Positions 23,028-33,291 of a DNA stretch of 64,000 bases are shown piece by piece; position 1 is the first letter of the stretch, and each line of letters opens with the position of its first letter. The position numbers were made by a program, and so were the translations under genes. The DNA lies in contig NZ_MBEJ01000106.1 in the NCBI RefSeq assembly GCF_001953975.1, positions 1 through 64,000 of the forward strand, in the 5' to 3' direction. Origin of the DNA: Mycobacterium sp. NS-7484 (GTDB taxonomy: Bacteria; Actinomycetota; Actinomycetes; Mycobacteriales; Mycobacteriaceae). A model generated the notes under the pieces. The model saw nothing but the letters and a program-made list of their open reading frames with translations. It searched no databases and was not told the origin of the DNA.

Positions 23028-24356
23028 GTGCTGCGCCGCGCGGTCGGCCTGACGGCCGTCGTCGCGGTTGCGGCAACCGTGGCTTGTGGCTGTTCGCACA
23101 AGGTCGCGCCGGCAGCGGAAGTGTCCTACGGCGCGCACATCGACACCATCACCCCACCCGGTCTGCGGGCCAAGCAGACCATGGACATGCTCAACTCCGA
23201 CTGGCCGATCGGCCCCATCGGTGTGCGCACGCTGGCCGCACCGGAGAAGGTCGACCTGGTGGGCACCAAGATGGACTCGATCTGGTGGGATCGACCGTTC
23301 CGTGTGACATCGGTGGACATCGGCGCCGCCCAGGCGACGTTGCACGTCCTCAACTCCTACAACGTGGCCCAGGACATCGATCTCAAGACCAACGACGTCG
23401 GCCTGGTCGACCGCTTCGACATCACGCTGGTGCCGCCCAGGATCGACACCTGGTCGGACATCGACACCGAACTGACCAAGTCCGGCGCCCGCTACTCGTA
23501 TCGGGTGTCGAAGGTGGTGGGCGGCAAGTGCGAGCAGGTCGCCGGCACCAACACCGAGCTCTCGCTGCCGCTGGCCTCGATCTTCAAACTGTATGTGCTG
23601 CTTGCCGTTTCGGACGCCATCAAGGCGGGCACGCTGCAGTGGGACGATCATCTGACGATCACCAGGGAAGGTAAGAAGCTCGGCTCGGCCGGTCTGGACA
23701 AGTTGCCGCCCGGCGCGCAGATCACCGTGCGCACCGCCGCCCAACAGATGATCTCGGCCAGCGACAACATGGCCACCGACCTACTGATCGAGCGAGTGGG
23801 CACGGCCGCGGTGGAGCGTGCCCTGGTGACGGCCGGTCATCACGATCCGGCCAGCATGACCCCGTTTCCGACCATGCACGAGGTGTTCTCGGTCGGCTGG
23901 GGCGAACCGAATCTGCGGGATCAGTGGAAGGCCGCTTCGCCCGCCGACCGGGTGGCGCTGCTGAAGCAGACCAACAACCGCCCCTACGAACCGGATCCGA
24001 ACCGCACCCACACGCCGGCGTCCAATGACGGTCTGGAGTGGTTCGCCAGTGCTGCCGACATCTGCCGGGTGCACGCCGCGTTGCAGGCCTCGGCCGTCGG
24101 CCCGGCCGCACCGGTCAAGGACATCCTGTCGGCACTGCCCGGTATCGACCTGGACCCGGCGAAGTGGAACTACATCGGCGCCAAGGGCGGCAACCTGCCC
24201 GGCGACCTGACCTTCAGCTGGTACGCGGTGGACCACACCGGGCAACCCTGGGTGGTCAGCTTCCAGTTGAACTGGCCGAAGTTCCGCAGCCCGACGGCAG
24301 CTGGCTGGCTGCTGTCGATCGCCAAACGGGCGTTCGCCATGGCACCCGTCGGCTAG
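23028..24356 (+). CDS. lpqF: Beta-lactamase-fold lipoprotein LpqF
   Basis: 442 residues from the GTG at 23028; TTG codons at 22980 and 22992 would overlap mhuD. Lipoprotein signal VLRRAVGLTAVVAVAATVAC-G with a second Cys two residues on. The mature protein is a serine beta-lactamase/DD-peptidase fold: SxxK as LASIFKLYVLL, SDN as MISASDNMATDLL, and KGG in place of KTG (IGAKGGNLPGD). An N-terminal NTF2-like domain precedes it. Enzyme activity is unproven. The last four bases overlap the convergent phosphatase-like gene. Confidence 0.82.
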   Translation: MLRRAVGLTAVVAVAATVACGCSHKVAPAAEVSYGAHIDTITPPGLRAKQTMDMLNSDWPIGPIGVRTLAAPEKVDLVGTKMDSIWWDRPFRVTSVDIGAAQATLHVLNSYNVAQDIDLKTNDVGLVDRFDITLVPPRIDTWSDIDTELTKSGARYSYRVSKVVGGKCEQVAGTNTELSLPLASIFKLYVLLAVSDAIKAGTLQWDDHLTITREGKKLGSAGLDKLPPGAQITVRTAAQQMISASDNMATDLLIERVGTAAVERALVTAGHHDPASMTPFPTMHEVFSVGWGEPNLRDQWKAASPADRVALLKQTNNRPYEPDPNRTHTPASNDGLEWFASAADICRVHAALQASAVGPAAPVKDILSALPGIDLDPAKWNYIGAKGGNLPGDLTFSWYAVDHTGQPWVVSFQLNWPKFRSPTAAGWLLSIAKRAFAMAPVG

Positions 24357-24901
24357 CTGCTCCGCAGGGTCCAGGCATGCCCGCGGAAATGCATCACGGT
24401 GCGGCTCAGCGGCGCAATGTCGATGCGCCAGAACGACTTCGGCGGGGCATCCAGGGCGACGAGGATGGCGGCCCTGATCACCGCGGGATGGGTCACCGCC
24501 ACCAACCGTCCCCGCACCGCGGTCAGACTGTCCATCCAGGCGTGTACCCGCTCGACGAGGTCGACGACGGATTCGCCACCGTGTGGGGCTTGGGTCGGGT
24601 CGGTCAGCCAGATCGCCAGATCCGCCGGCTCGACGCCTCCGAGGACGGCCCCGCGCCAGCTGCCGAAGTCCAGATCGGCCAATTGCGGTTCGACGACGGC
24701 CGACAGCCCGAGCAGTTCGGCGGTCTGGCGGACCCTCTTCTCGGGCCCGCAGTACGCGGTGTCGACGACGCCGAGTTCGACGGCCGCGTCCGCCTGCCGG
24801 TGGCCCAACTGATTGAGGGCCTCGTCGGTGGGGAATCGTCCGGCTGCGGTGGCGTCCGTCATGGCATGGGACACCAGCGACAGCCGGACGACCTCACTCA
24901 C
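24353..24901 (-). CDS. Histidine phosphatase superfamily protein with altered RHG motif
   Basis: 182 residues. The fold is that of phosphoglycerate-mutase-like phosphatases: N-terminal strand VVRLSLVSHAMT, LADLDFGSWRG, PHGGESVVDLVERV, and VAVTHPAVIRAAIL with the second His. The catalytic RHG is replaced by SHA (Ser-His-Ala), so the first arginine is missing though the phosphorylatable His stays. It may be inactive or act on a different substrate. It begins 9 bases after cbtA and is probably co-transcribed with cbtBA, which would link it to the cobalamin riboswitch; homologues of this type have been noted in B12-related gene clusters, but that is inference. Confidence 0.75.
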   Translation of the reverse strand: MSEVVRLSLVSHAMTDATAAGRFPTDEALNQLGHRQADAAVELGVVDTAYCGPEKRVRQTAELLGLSAVVEPQLADLDFGSWRGAVLGGVEPADLAIWLTDPTQAPHGGESVVDLVERVHAWMDSLTAVRGRLVAVTHPAVIRAAILVALDAPPKSFWRIDIAPLSRTVMHFRGHAWTLRSS

Positions 24902-24910
24902 GCTCGCGGC

Positions 24911-25672
24911 TCATGCGGTCAGGTGCTCCTGACGCTTGCCCTCGAGCAGCTTGGACACCATGGCCCCGAACACCAGGCCGATCGTCGCCCAGATGACAAC
25001 CTGCGTGCCCAGCGAATACAGCCGGAACTCATAGAGATCGTCGGCGGGGAACGTCGGCGGGGTCTCGTCGATGGTCGGCAGGATCAAGAACACCACGGCC
25101 ATCGAGACCACATAGTCGGCCATCCCGATCAGTGAGGCGTTCCAGACCCCCAGCTTGGGGATCAACCGTCGCACCAACAGGACCGAGCCCACGAACAGCG
25201 CCGCGGAGAGCACCACCAACAGCACGTAGAGCAGGGTCCGCTGCTTGATGGTCTCGTCGAGGCTCACCGCAGGTGGGTTCGGCGGGTACTTCAGCGCCGG
25301 GACGATCCACAACGAGACCAGCATGCCGCCCGCGGTCAGGGCCGCCAGGGCCCGCGCCGAGAGGTTGATCCGGCCGTACACCACGCAGAACACCACGGCC
25401 AGCAGGGCGCCCATCGCCACGCTGAAGATCAGGACGCCCAGGCCCATGCCGATGTTGGACTGCACGCCCCGGCTGAACAACTCGGCGCCCTCTTCGCCAT
25501 GGGAATGGCCGCCGTGGGAATGCCCGGCCGCTTCGTGTGCCGCACCGACCCCGTTCTCGAAGTCGATCGCCCGACCGATCACCGGTTCGATGAACACCTT
25601 GGCCCAGACGAACGCGAGCACGCCGGCGAGGGCGCCGGCCAGTACGCCGCGCCCGATGATGTGTTTTTCCAT
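24911..25672 (-). CDS. cbtA: Cobalt transporter subunit CbtA
   Basis: 253 residues from the ATG at 25672. Five or six membrane spans with, after the first, a His-rich loop HEAAGHSHGGHSHGEEG at about residues 46-62 that looks metal-binding. With the small subunit CbtB (22 bases upstream) it forms the CbtAB putative cobalt permease often found under cobalamin riboswitch control, as here. Located in the plasma membrane. Downstream follows the phosphatase-like gene. Confidence 0.9.
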   Translation of the reverse strand: MEKHIIGRGVLAGALAGVLAFVWAKVFIEPVIGRAIDFENGVGAAHEAAGHSHGGHSHGEEGAELFSRGVQSNIGMGLGVLIFSVAMGALLAVVFCVVYGRINLSARALAALTAGGMLVSLWIVPALKYPPNPPAVSLDETIKQRTLLYVLLVVLSAALFVGSVLLVRRLIPKLGVWNASLIGMADYVVSMAVVFLILPTIDETPPTFPADDLYEFRLYSLGTQVVIWATIGLVFGAMVSKLLEGKRQEHLTA

Positions 25673-25694
25673 TGTGTCGGTGTCTCGCTGCGAA

Positions 25695-25910
25695 TCAGTG
25701 GCAGGGGAAACCGAGCAGATGGCGAGCATCGTGCACGAACTCGTGCACGTAGGTGTTGTTGCCCAGCACCGAGGTGGCGCCCTGGTCCATGCCGACGAAG
25801 TAGAGCGCGAGCAGCGCCACAAACGCGGTCAGCGTCAGCCAGAGCACCGCCTTCGTGGCCGACAGGTCGATTGCGCCAGCGTGGCTCTTACGTGCCTCTG
25901 CGGAAGTCAT
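25695..25910 (-). CDS. cbtB: Cobalt transporter subunit CbtB
   Basis: 71 residues. One membrane segment (LWLTLTAFVALLALYFVG) and a conserved His/Cys-rich tail HEFVHDARHLLGFPCH typical of CbtB, thought to bind cobalt. First gene of the cbtB-cbtA unit, just downstream of a cobalamin riboswitch on the same strand. Confidence 0.92.
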   Translation of the reverse strand: MTSAEARKSHAGAIDLSATKAVLWLTLTAFVALLALYFVGMDQGATSVLGNNTYVHEFVHDARHLLGFPCH

Positions 25911-25952
25911 CTACGGGTCCTTTCCGGGAATTCGCGTCCCAGTCCGTGTGTG

Positions 25953-26024
25953 CGACAGGTCAGGGTCTGACTGTTCACAGTGGCGCGGCCGTCCTGGAGT
26001 TCCACCAGGTTCCTATGCCTGTCG
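25953..26024 (-). promoter_or_regulatory. Cobalamin (B12) riboswitch, compact form, upstream of cbtB
   Basis: On the minus strand the core reads AGGAAC..GGTGGAACTCC then GGACGGCCGCGCCACTGTGA and AGTCAGACCCTGACC, matching the B12-box consensus (GGTGxAAxTCC, ACxGxCCxGCxACTGTxA, AGxCxGAxxACC). A 7-bp outer stem closes it: CGACAGG at 26024-26018 pairs with CCTGTCG at 25959-25953. The aptamer is short (about 72 nt) compared with the usual 150-200 nt, so peripheral domains are missing. It ends 42 bases before the cbtB start. Cobalamin binding would be expected to turn cbtBA off. Confidence 0.88.
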
Positions 26025-26086
26025 ATTACAGCAGCATCCTACGACCCGCGCAGGAGATCTCCGGTCGGCAGGTATGAAACAGGTAT

Positions 26087-26118
26087 GAAAAATGCCCCCG
26101 CCGTTGTGGCGAGGGCAT
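26087..26118 (-). terminator. Intrinsic terminator after clpC1
   Basis: On the minus strand ATGCCCTCGCC and GGCGGGGGCAT pair (26118-26108 with 26102-26092, one mismatch), loop ACAAC, followed by TTTTT (26091-26087). It lies 16 bases past the clpC1 stop and upstream of the cbtB riboswitch. Confidence 0.85.
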
Positions 26119-26133
26119 CTTTCGTGTTGAACC

Positions 26134-28662
<2,529 letters not shown>

Positions 28663-28900
28663 CGGTGGTTACCTGCTCTCCATCGCGTAGCGATACCCGC
28701 GTACGGCTTTGTTATATCGGTTCTCTCAGAGCCCGCACGAAGTACCTGCCGTCCACTCTAGTGGGCGGCCGCCCCGGGCGCGGAGGTTGGCGGTCTGTTC
28801 CGCCCGAGGAGACCCGCCCGCAACCGGTGCTGCAGATGAGCAACGCCGCCGGTCGGCGAATCGTTTCCCGAAACCACGGCTTTCGGGTTCGCCATTAGCG
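28663..28900 (-). promoter_or_regulatory. clpC1 promoter/leader region, no gene seen
   Basis: About 240 bp between clpC1 and the lsr2 terminator. On the minus strand a good -10 hexamer TATAAC is at 28716-28711, about 50 bases before the clpC1 ATG. Between them lies a semi-palindromic ACGCGGGTATCGCTACGCG stretch that might be an operator. Small open frames here show no coding character. Confidence 0.45.
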
Positions 28901-28936
28901 AAAAACTCCGGACCGGGAATTCTCACCGGTCCGGAG
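28901..28936 (-). terminator. Intrinsic terminator after lsr2
   Basis: CTCCGGACCGG (28936-28926 on the minus strand) pairs perfectly with CCGGTCCGGAG (28916-28906), an 11-bp stem with a 9-base loop, followed on the minus strand by TTTTT (28905-28901). It ends 30 bases past the lsr2 stop. Confidence 0.9.
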
Positions 28937-28965
28937 CTGGCAACTATCGGTTGAGTTGCGGTCGA

Positions 28966-29307
28966 TTATGTGGCGGCGTGGAAAGCGTCGATGACGTCTG
29001 CCGGGATGCGCCCGCGGGTGGACACGTTGTGCCCGTTGCGCCGCGCCCATTCACGAATGGCGGCACTCTGCTCACGGTCGATGGCACCGCGGCCACGGGC
29101 CGGCCCGGCAGCACGCCCGCGCCGGCGTCCACCGACGCGACGGCCGGCCTCCACCCACTGCTTCAGGTCATTGCGGAGCTTGGCGGCATTCTTGGACGAA
29201 AGGTCGATCTCATAGGTGACACCGTCGAGACCGAATTCAACCGTCTCATCGGCGGTGGCTTCACCATCGAAATCGTCGACCAACGTGACGGTCACTTTCT
29301 TTGCCAT
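28966..29307 (-). CDS. lsr2: Nucleoid-associated protein Lsr2
   Basis: 113 residues from the ATG at 29307. N-terminal oligomerisation domain (MAKKVTVTLVDDFDGEATAD to about 60), a basic linker, and the C-terminal DNA-binding domain with the AT-hook-like RGR at residues 98-100 (STRGRIPADVIDAF). An H-NS analogue that silences AT-rich and horizontally acquired DNA. Single-gene unit with strong terminator; between clpC1 and lysS as in M. tuberculosis. Confidence 0.98.
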   Translation of the reverse strand: MAKKVTVTLVDDFDGEATADETVEFGLDGVTYEIDLSSKNAAKLRNDLKQWVEAGRRVGGRRRGRAAGPARGRGAIDREQSAAIREWARRNGHNVSTRGRIPADVIDAFHAAT

Positions 29308-29438
29308 TACCCCGCACCGAACCCTTCTGCACACGCCATTGGTGACTAAGCCTGAGTATCCTGCACCCGGGGCCCAATGTGCCACAAAAACACGCACATT
29401 TCCAACAGGGTGTCGATCACACCGGTCCAGTTGCAGTG

Positions 29439-30962
29439 TCAGTTACTGTGACGACGAACAATCGGGAACAAAACCGTCTCCCGAATAGACAAGCCCGTCA
29501 ACGCCATCAACAGCCGATCGATACCCATTCCGGTGCCGGTGGTGGGCGGCATCGCGTACTCCAATGCGGCAAGGAAATCGTCGTCGAGAACCATTGCTTC
29601 ATCATCACCGGCGGCCGCAGCGCGGGCCTGGGCCTCGAAACGTTCCCGCTGGATTACCGGATCGACGAGTTCGGAATATCCGGTGGCGAGTTCGAAACGT
29701 CGTATGTAGAGGTCCCATTTCTCGGTGACCCCGGCAATGCTGCGGTGGGCCCGGGTTAACGGTGAGGTCTCGACCGGGAAGTCGCGAACGAACGTCGGCG
29801 CCCACAACTTCGCACCCACGGTGTGTTCCCAGAGTTCCTCGACCAATTTTCCGTGCCCGTAGCCGCGGTCGCGTGCAATCTCGAGCTCCAGGTTGTCGGC
29901 AATACGCCACAAGTGCTCAACGGATGTCTCGGGAGTGATCTCCTCGCCAAGGGCCTCAGACAACGAGGGATACATTTCCAATGTGTCCCATTGGCCGTCG
30001 AGGTCATAGATTGTGCCATCAGGCAATGGCACCTGACGGGTGCCGATCGCCTCATCGGCGACCTCTTGAATAAGTTCGCGCGTGACAACCGCCGAATCGT
30101 TGTAGTCACCGTACGCCTGATATGTCTCCAGCATCGAGAATTCCGGTGAGTGCGTGGAATCGACACCTTCGTTGCGAAAGTTCCGATTCAACTCGAAAAC
30201 GCGGTCAAATCCGCCGACGATGCAACGTTTGAGGAACAGTTCCGGCGCGATCCTCAGGTACAGATCGACATCGAGTGCATTGGAGTGGGTAATGAACGGG
30301 CGAGCCGCCGCGCCGCCGGCCAGCGTTTGCAGCATCGGCGTCTCGACTTCCAGGAAGCCCCGGCGTTCCAGCGCCGAACGGACCGCACGCACCACGGCCA
30401 CCCGCTGACGCGCGATGCTGCGGGCCTCGGGACGCACGATGAGATCGACATAGCGTTGACGCACCCGGGCTTCTTCGCTCATTTCTTTGTGAGCAACCGG
30501 AAGTGGCCGCAGCGCCTTGGCCGCCATCTGCCACGAGTCGGCCAGCACCGACAGTTCGCCGCGCTTCGAGCTGATCACTTCACCGTGGACGAACACGATG
30601 TCGCCCAGGTCCACGTCGGCCTTCCACGCATCCAGCGACTCCTGCCCCACCTGGGCCAGGCTGATCATCGCCTGCAGCTGCGTGCCGTCGCCCTCCTGCA
30701 GCGTCGCGAAGCACAATTTGCCCGAGTTACGCGCGAACACCACCCGGCCGGAGACGCCGACGATGTCGCCGGTCTGGGTGTCGGCGACCAGGTCCGGATA
30801 GGCATCGCGCAGCTCGGCCAACGTGTGGGTCCGCGGAACGGTCACCGGATAGGGCTCGCGGCCCTCTGCCAGCAGCCGCTCCCGTTTGGCCTGACGAATC
30901 CGGAACTGCTCGGGAAGGTCGGCCTGGGACTGGGACGCGTCGTCGCGATCGGCTGGGCTCAC
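29439..30962 (-). CDS. lysS: Lysyl-tRNA synthetase LysS (class II)
   Basis: 507 residues from the GTG at 30962; the open frame continues 41 codons upstream without family similarity. OB-fold anticodon-binding domain (about 65-170, VSGRVVFARNSGKLCFATLQ), then class II motifs: motif 2 in FELNRNFRNEGVDSTHSPEF and motif 3 in TGTGMGIDRLLMAL. It charges tRNA-Lys. Last gene downstream of the coaX group; 156 bases separate it from coaX, so it may have its own promoter. I do not see the very short Rv3599c-like gene in that gap. Confidence 0.96.
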   Translation of the reverse strand: MSPADRDDASQSQADLPEQFRIRQAKRERLLAEGREPYPVTVPRTHTLAELRDAYPDLVADTQTGDIVGVSGRVVFARNSGKLCFATLQEGDGTQLQAMISLAQVGQESLDAWKADVDLGDIVFVHGEVISSKRGELSVLADSWQMAAKALRPLPVAHKEMSEEARVRQRYVDLIVRPEARSIARQRVAVVRAVRSALERRGFLEVETPMLQTLAGGAAARPFITHSNALDVDLYLRIAPELFLKRCIVGGFDRVFELNRNFRNEGVDSTHSPEFSMLETYQAYGDYNDSAVVTRELIQEVADEAIGTRQVPLPDGTIYDLDGQWDTLEMYPSLSEALGEEITPETSVEHLWRIADNLELEIARDRGYGHGKLVEELWEHTVGAKLWAPTFVRDFPVETSPLTRAHRSIAGVTEKWDLYIRRFELATGYSELVDPVIQRERFEAQARAAAAGDDEAMVLDDDFLAALEYAMPPTTGTGMGIDRLLMALTGLSIRETVLFPIVRRHSN

Positions 30963-31118
30963 AAAATGCCAGCTTAAAGGAACACCGGAACGCGTCCTGC
31001 CACGCCGACGGGCCGGAGGAACTCGACTGCGAGGTCGCGGGCCGGTGGGCACGGCTGCACGGTCAGCCGTTGTGTACAACCTCACAACCGCGACCCGCCG
31101 CCCCGGCGGCGAGCCGCC

Positions 31119-31934
31119 TCAGCGGGCCGGCTTCAGCCGGCCGCGCTGGCTGTCGCGGTTGCGTTCGAACACCAGGCGCAGCCCGTCGAGGGTGAGGTTG
31201 CGGTCGTAGTGCTCGACCGTGCGCAGGTCCGGCAGCACCAGCGGAGCGGTGTACCCGGTGGCCACCACCGCGACGTCGCCGCCGGAGAATCCGTCGACGT
31301 CCTCGCGAATCCGGTTGACCAACCCGTCGACCAGTCCGGCGAATCCGAACACCGCACCGGCCTGCATGCATTCCACGGTGTTCTTGCCGATCACCGAACG
31401 CGGCCGGGTCAGCTCGACGCGGCGCAGCGCGGCGGACCTGGCGGCAGCAGCGTCAGACGACACCTGCACCCCGGGGGCGATGGCCCCGCCCAGGAACTCG
31501 CCCTTGGCCGATACCACGTCGACACAGATCGACGAGCCGAAGTCGACGATGATCGCCGCGGTGCCGTATTTGTGAAAGGCGGCAAGGCAATTCACGATCC
31601 GATCGGCCCCGACCTCCTTCGGGTTGTCGACCAGCAGCGGGATGCCGGTACGCACCCCGGGCTCGATGAGCACGTGCGGCACCGACGGCCAGTACTGCTC
31701 GAGCATCAGCCGTACCTCATGCAGCACCGAGGGCACCGTGGAGAGGGCGGTCGCGCCGGTCAGTTCGTCCGCGGCATCACCGATCAGGCCGTCGATGGTG
31801 AGCGCCAACTCGTCGGCGGTCACCTCGGATTCAGTTCGAATCCGCCACTGCTGCACCACTTTCGCGTGATCTCCGGACCCGGAGATCAACCCGACGATGG
31901 TGTGGGTGTTGCGGACGTCGATGGCGAGAAGCAT
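31119..31934 (-). CDS. coaX: Type III pantothenate kinase CoaX
   Basis: 271 residues. ASKHA-fold phosphate loop MLLAIDVRNTHTIVGLI at the N-terminus and the later VDFGSSICVDVVS and GGAIAPGVQVSSDA segments typical of CoaX. Phosphorylates pantothenate, the first committed step of CoA synthesis. Its ATG overlaps the panD stop by one base (TGATG), so it is coupled to panD and follows the enzymes that make its substrate. Confidence 0.95.
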   Translation of the reverse strand: MLLAIDVRNTHTIVGLISGSGDHAKVVQQWRIRTESEVTADELALTIDGLIGDAADELTGATALSTVPSVLHEVRLMLEQYWPSVPHVLIEPGVRTGIPLLVDNPKEVGADRIVNCLAAFHKYGTAAIIVDFGSSICVDVVSAKGEFLGGAIAPGVQVSSDAAAARSAALRRVELTRPRSVIGKNTVECMQAGAVFGFAGLVDGLVNRIREDVDGFSGGDVAVVATGYTAPLVLPDLRTVEHYDRNLTLDGLRLVFERNRDSQRGRLKPAR

Positions 31935-32350
31935 CAGCGCGGTGACATCAGTTCGGACACGTCTTCGGGGACGTAGGCCGGATCGTGACTGTGCTCGCCG
32001 AGGTCGATCTGCTTGTTGTCGTTGTCCACGAAGACGATCCGCGGCCGGTAGGTACGGGCCTCGGCGTCCTCCATCACGCCGTAGGCGATCAGGATGACCA
32101 GATCCCCGGGATGGATGAGATGCGCGGCCGCGCCGTTGATCCCGATCACCCCGGTGCCCCGCTCACCGGTGATCGCATAGGTCACCAGGCGGGCGCCGTT
32201 GTCGATGTCGACGATCGTGACCTGCTCACCTTCGAGCAGGTCGGCGGCCTCCATCAGGTCGGCGTCGATGGTCACCGAGCCGACGTAGTGCAGGTCCGCC
32301 TGCGTCACGGTGGCACGGTGAATCTTGGATTTCAGCATGGTGCGCTGCAT
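31934..32350 (-). CDS. panD: Aspartate 1-decarboxylase PanD
   Basis: 138 residues. The self-cleavage site Gly24-Ser25 is in LHYVGSVTID and produces the pyruvoyl cofactor. NGAAAHLIHPGDLVILIAYG is the conserved core. Makes beta-alanine for pantothenate. Overlaps panC and coaX by one base each (TGATG), so the three are translationally coupled. Confidence 0.97.
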   Translation of the reverse strand: MQRTMLKSKIHRATVTQADLHYVGSVTIDADLMEAADLLEGEQVTIVDIDNGARLVTYAITGERGTGVIGINGAAAHLIHPGDLVILIAYGVMEDAEARTYRPRIVFVDNDNKQIDLGEHSHDPAYVPEDVSELMSPR

Positions 32351-33291
32351 CAGTTCCTCCAGGGCAGTTCATGATTGTCGTCGCCGACGCGGGGGTGTCC
32401 GTCGATGCCGGCCGAGGCACCGATGTCGACAGAGATGTTGTCCAACAGCCGGGTTCGGCCCAGCCGGGCGGCCACCAACAGCCGGGCCTGGCCTTCGGCC
32501 GGGGCCGGGCCCAGCAGCGCGTCGCGCACCTCGAGATAGTCGACGTCGATGGCCGGAACCTCGTCCAGCACGGCACGGGCCGCCTCGATGGCGGCCAATG
32601 CACCACCGGCGGCGGCGTACTTTCCGGCCAGCAGGGCCGCTGACAGTGCACCGGCCTGCTCGCGTTCGTCGGCGTCGAGGTACTGGTTGCGTGAGGACAT
32701 CGCCAGCCCGTCGGACTCGCGCACGATGGGCACCCCGACGATCTGCACATCCACGTTCAGGTCGGCGACCATCTGCCGGATCAACGCCAGTTGCTGGTAG
32801 TCCTTCTCGCCGAAGAACGCCCGATCCGGCCGGACGATCTGCAGGAGTTTGAGCACGACGGTCAGTACGCCGGCGAAATGTCCTGGGCGCGAGGCACCTT
32901 CGAGCTCGTCGCCGACGGGGCCGGGCTGTACGCTGGTGCGCGGGCCGTCCGGATACATGGCCGATGCGGTTGGGGTGAACACGATGTCGACGCCTTCGGC
33001 ACGCAACGCGGCCAGGTCGTCGTCAAGGGTGCGGGGGTAGGCATCGAGATCCTCACCGGCGCCGAATTGCAGTGGGTTGACGAAGATCGACACCACCACC
33101 ACCGCACCGGGCACCCGCTTGGCCGCACGAATCAGGGTCAGGTGCCCGCCGTGCAGCGCGCCCATCGTCGGTACCAGCGTGATCCGCCGGCCGCTGGTGC
33201 GCAGCGCCCGCGTGACCGCCGAGACGTCGGCGGGCGCGGAGTAGACATTGAGCTCGCCGGCCACGAACTTGGGCGGATTGCTGTGGGTCAT
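32350..33291 (-). CDS. panC: Pantothenate synthetase PanC
   Basis: 313 residues. ATP-binding HIGH-like motif in VPTMGALHGGHLTLIRAA, plus SIFVNPLQFG, FFGEKDYQQL and the late LAMSSRNQYL motifs. Condenses pantoate with beta-alanine. Its ATG overlaps the stop of the Rossmann/DUF2520 gene upstream by four bases (ATGA), and its stop overlaps panD by one base. Confidence 0.97.
   Translation of the reverse strand: MTHSNPPKFVAGELNVYSAPADVSAVTRALRTSGRRITLVPTMGALHGGHLTLIRAAKRVPGAVVVVSIFVNPLQFGAGEDLDAYPRTLDDDLAALRAEGVDIVFTPTASAMYPDGPRTSVQPGPVGDELEGASRPGHFAGVLTVVLKLLQIVRPDRAFFGEKDYQQLALIRQMVADLNVDVQIVGVPIVRESDGLAMSSRNQYLDADEREQAGALSAALLAGKYAAAGGALAAIEAARAVLDEVPAIDVDYLEVRDALLGPAPAEGQARLLVAARLGRTRLLDNISVDIGASAGIDGHPRVGDDNHELPWRN

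Noticed and set aside
26070..26090. Tandem copy of CAGGTATGAAA before the clpC1 terminator
   Set aside because: Only two short copies, one overlapping the terminator tail; not enough to call a repeat element or operator.
28663..28730. ClgR or other stress-regulator site upstream of clpC1
   Set aside because: A semi-palindrome is visible but I cannot match it reliably to a known consensus by eye; described only as promoter region.
30963..31118. A very short gene (Rv3599c-like) between lysS and coaX
   Set aside because: No small open frame in the gap has a convincing start, ribosome-binding site and composition.
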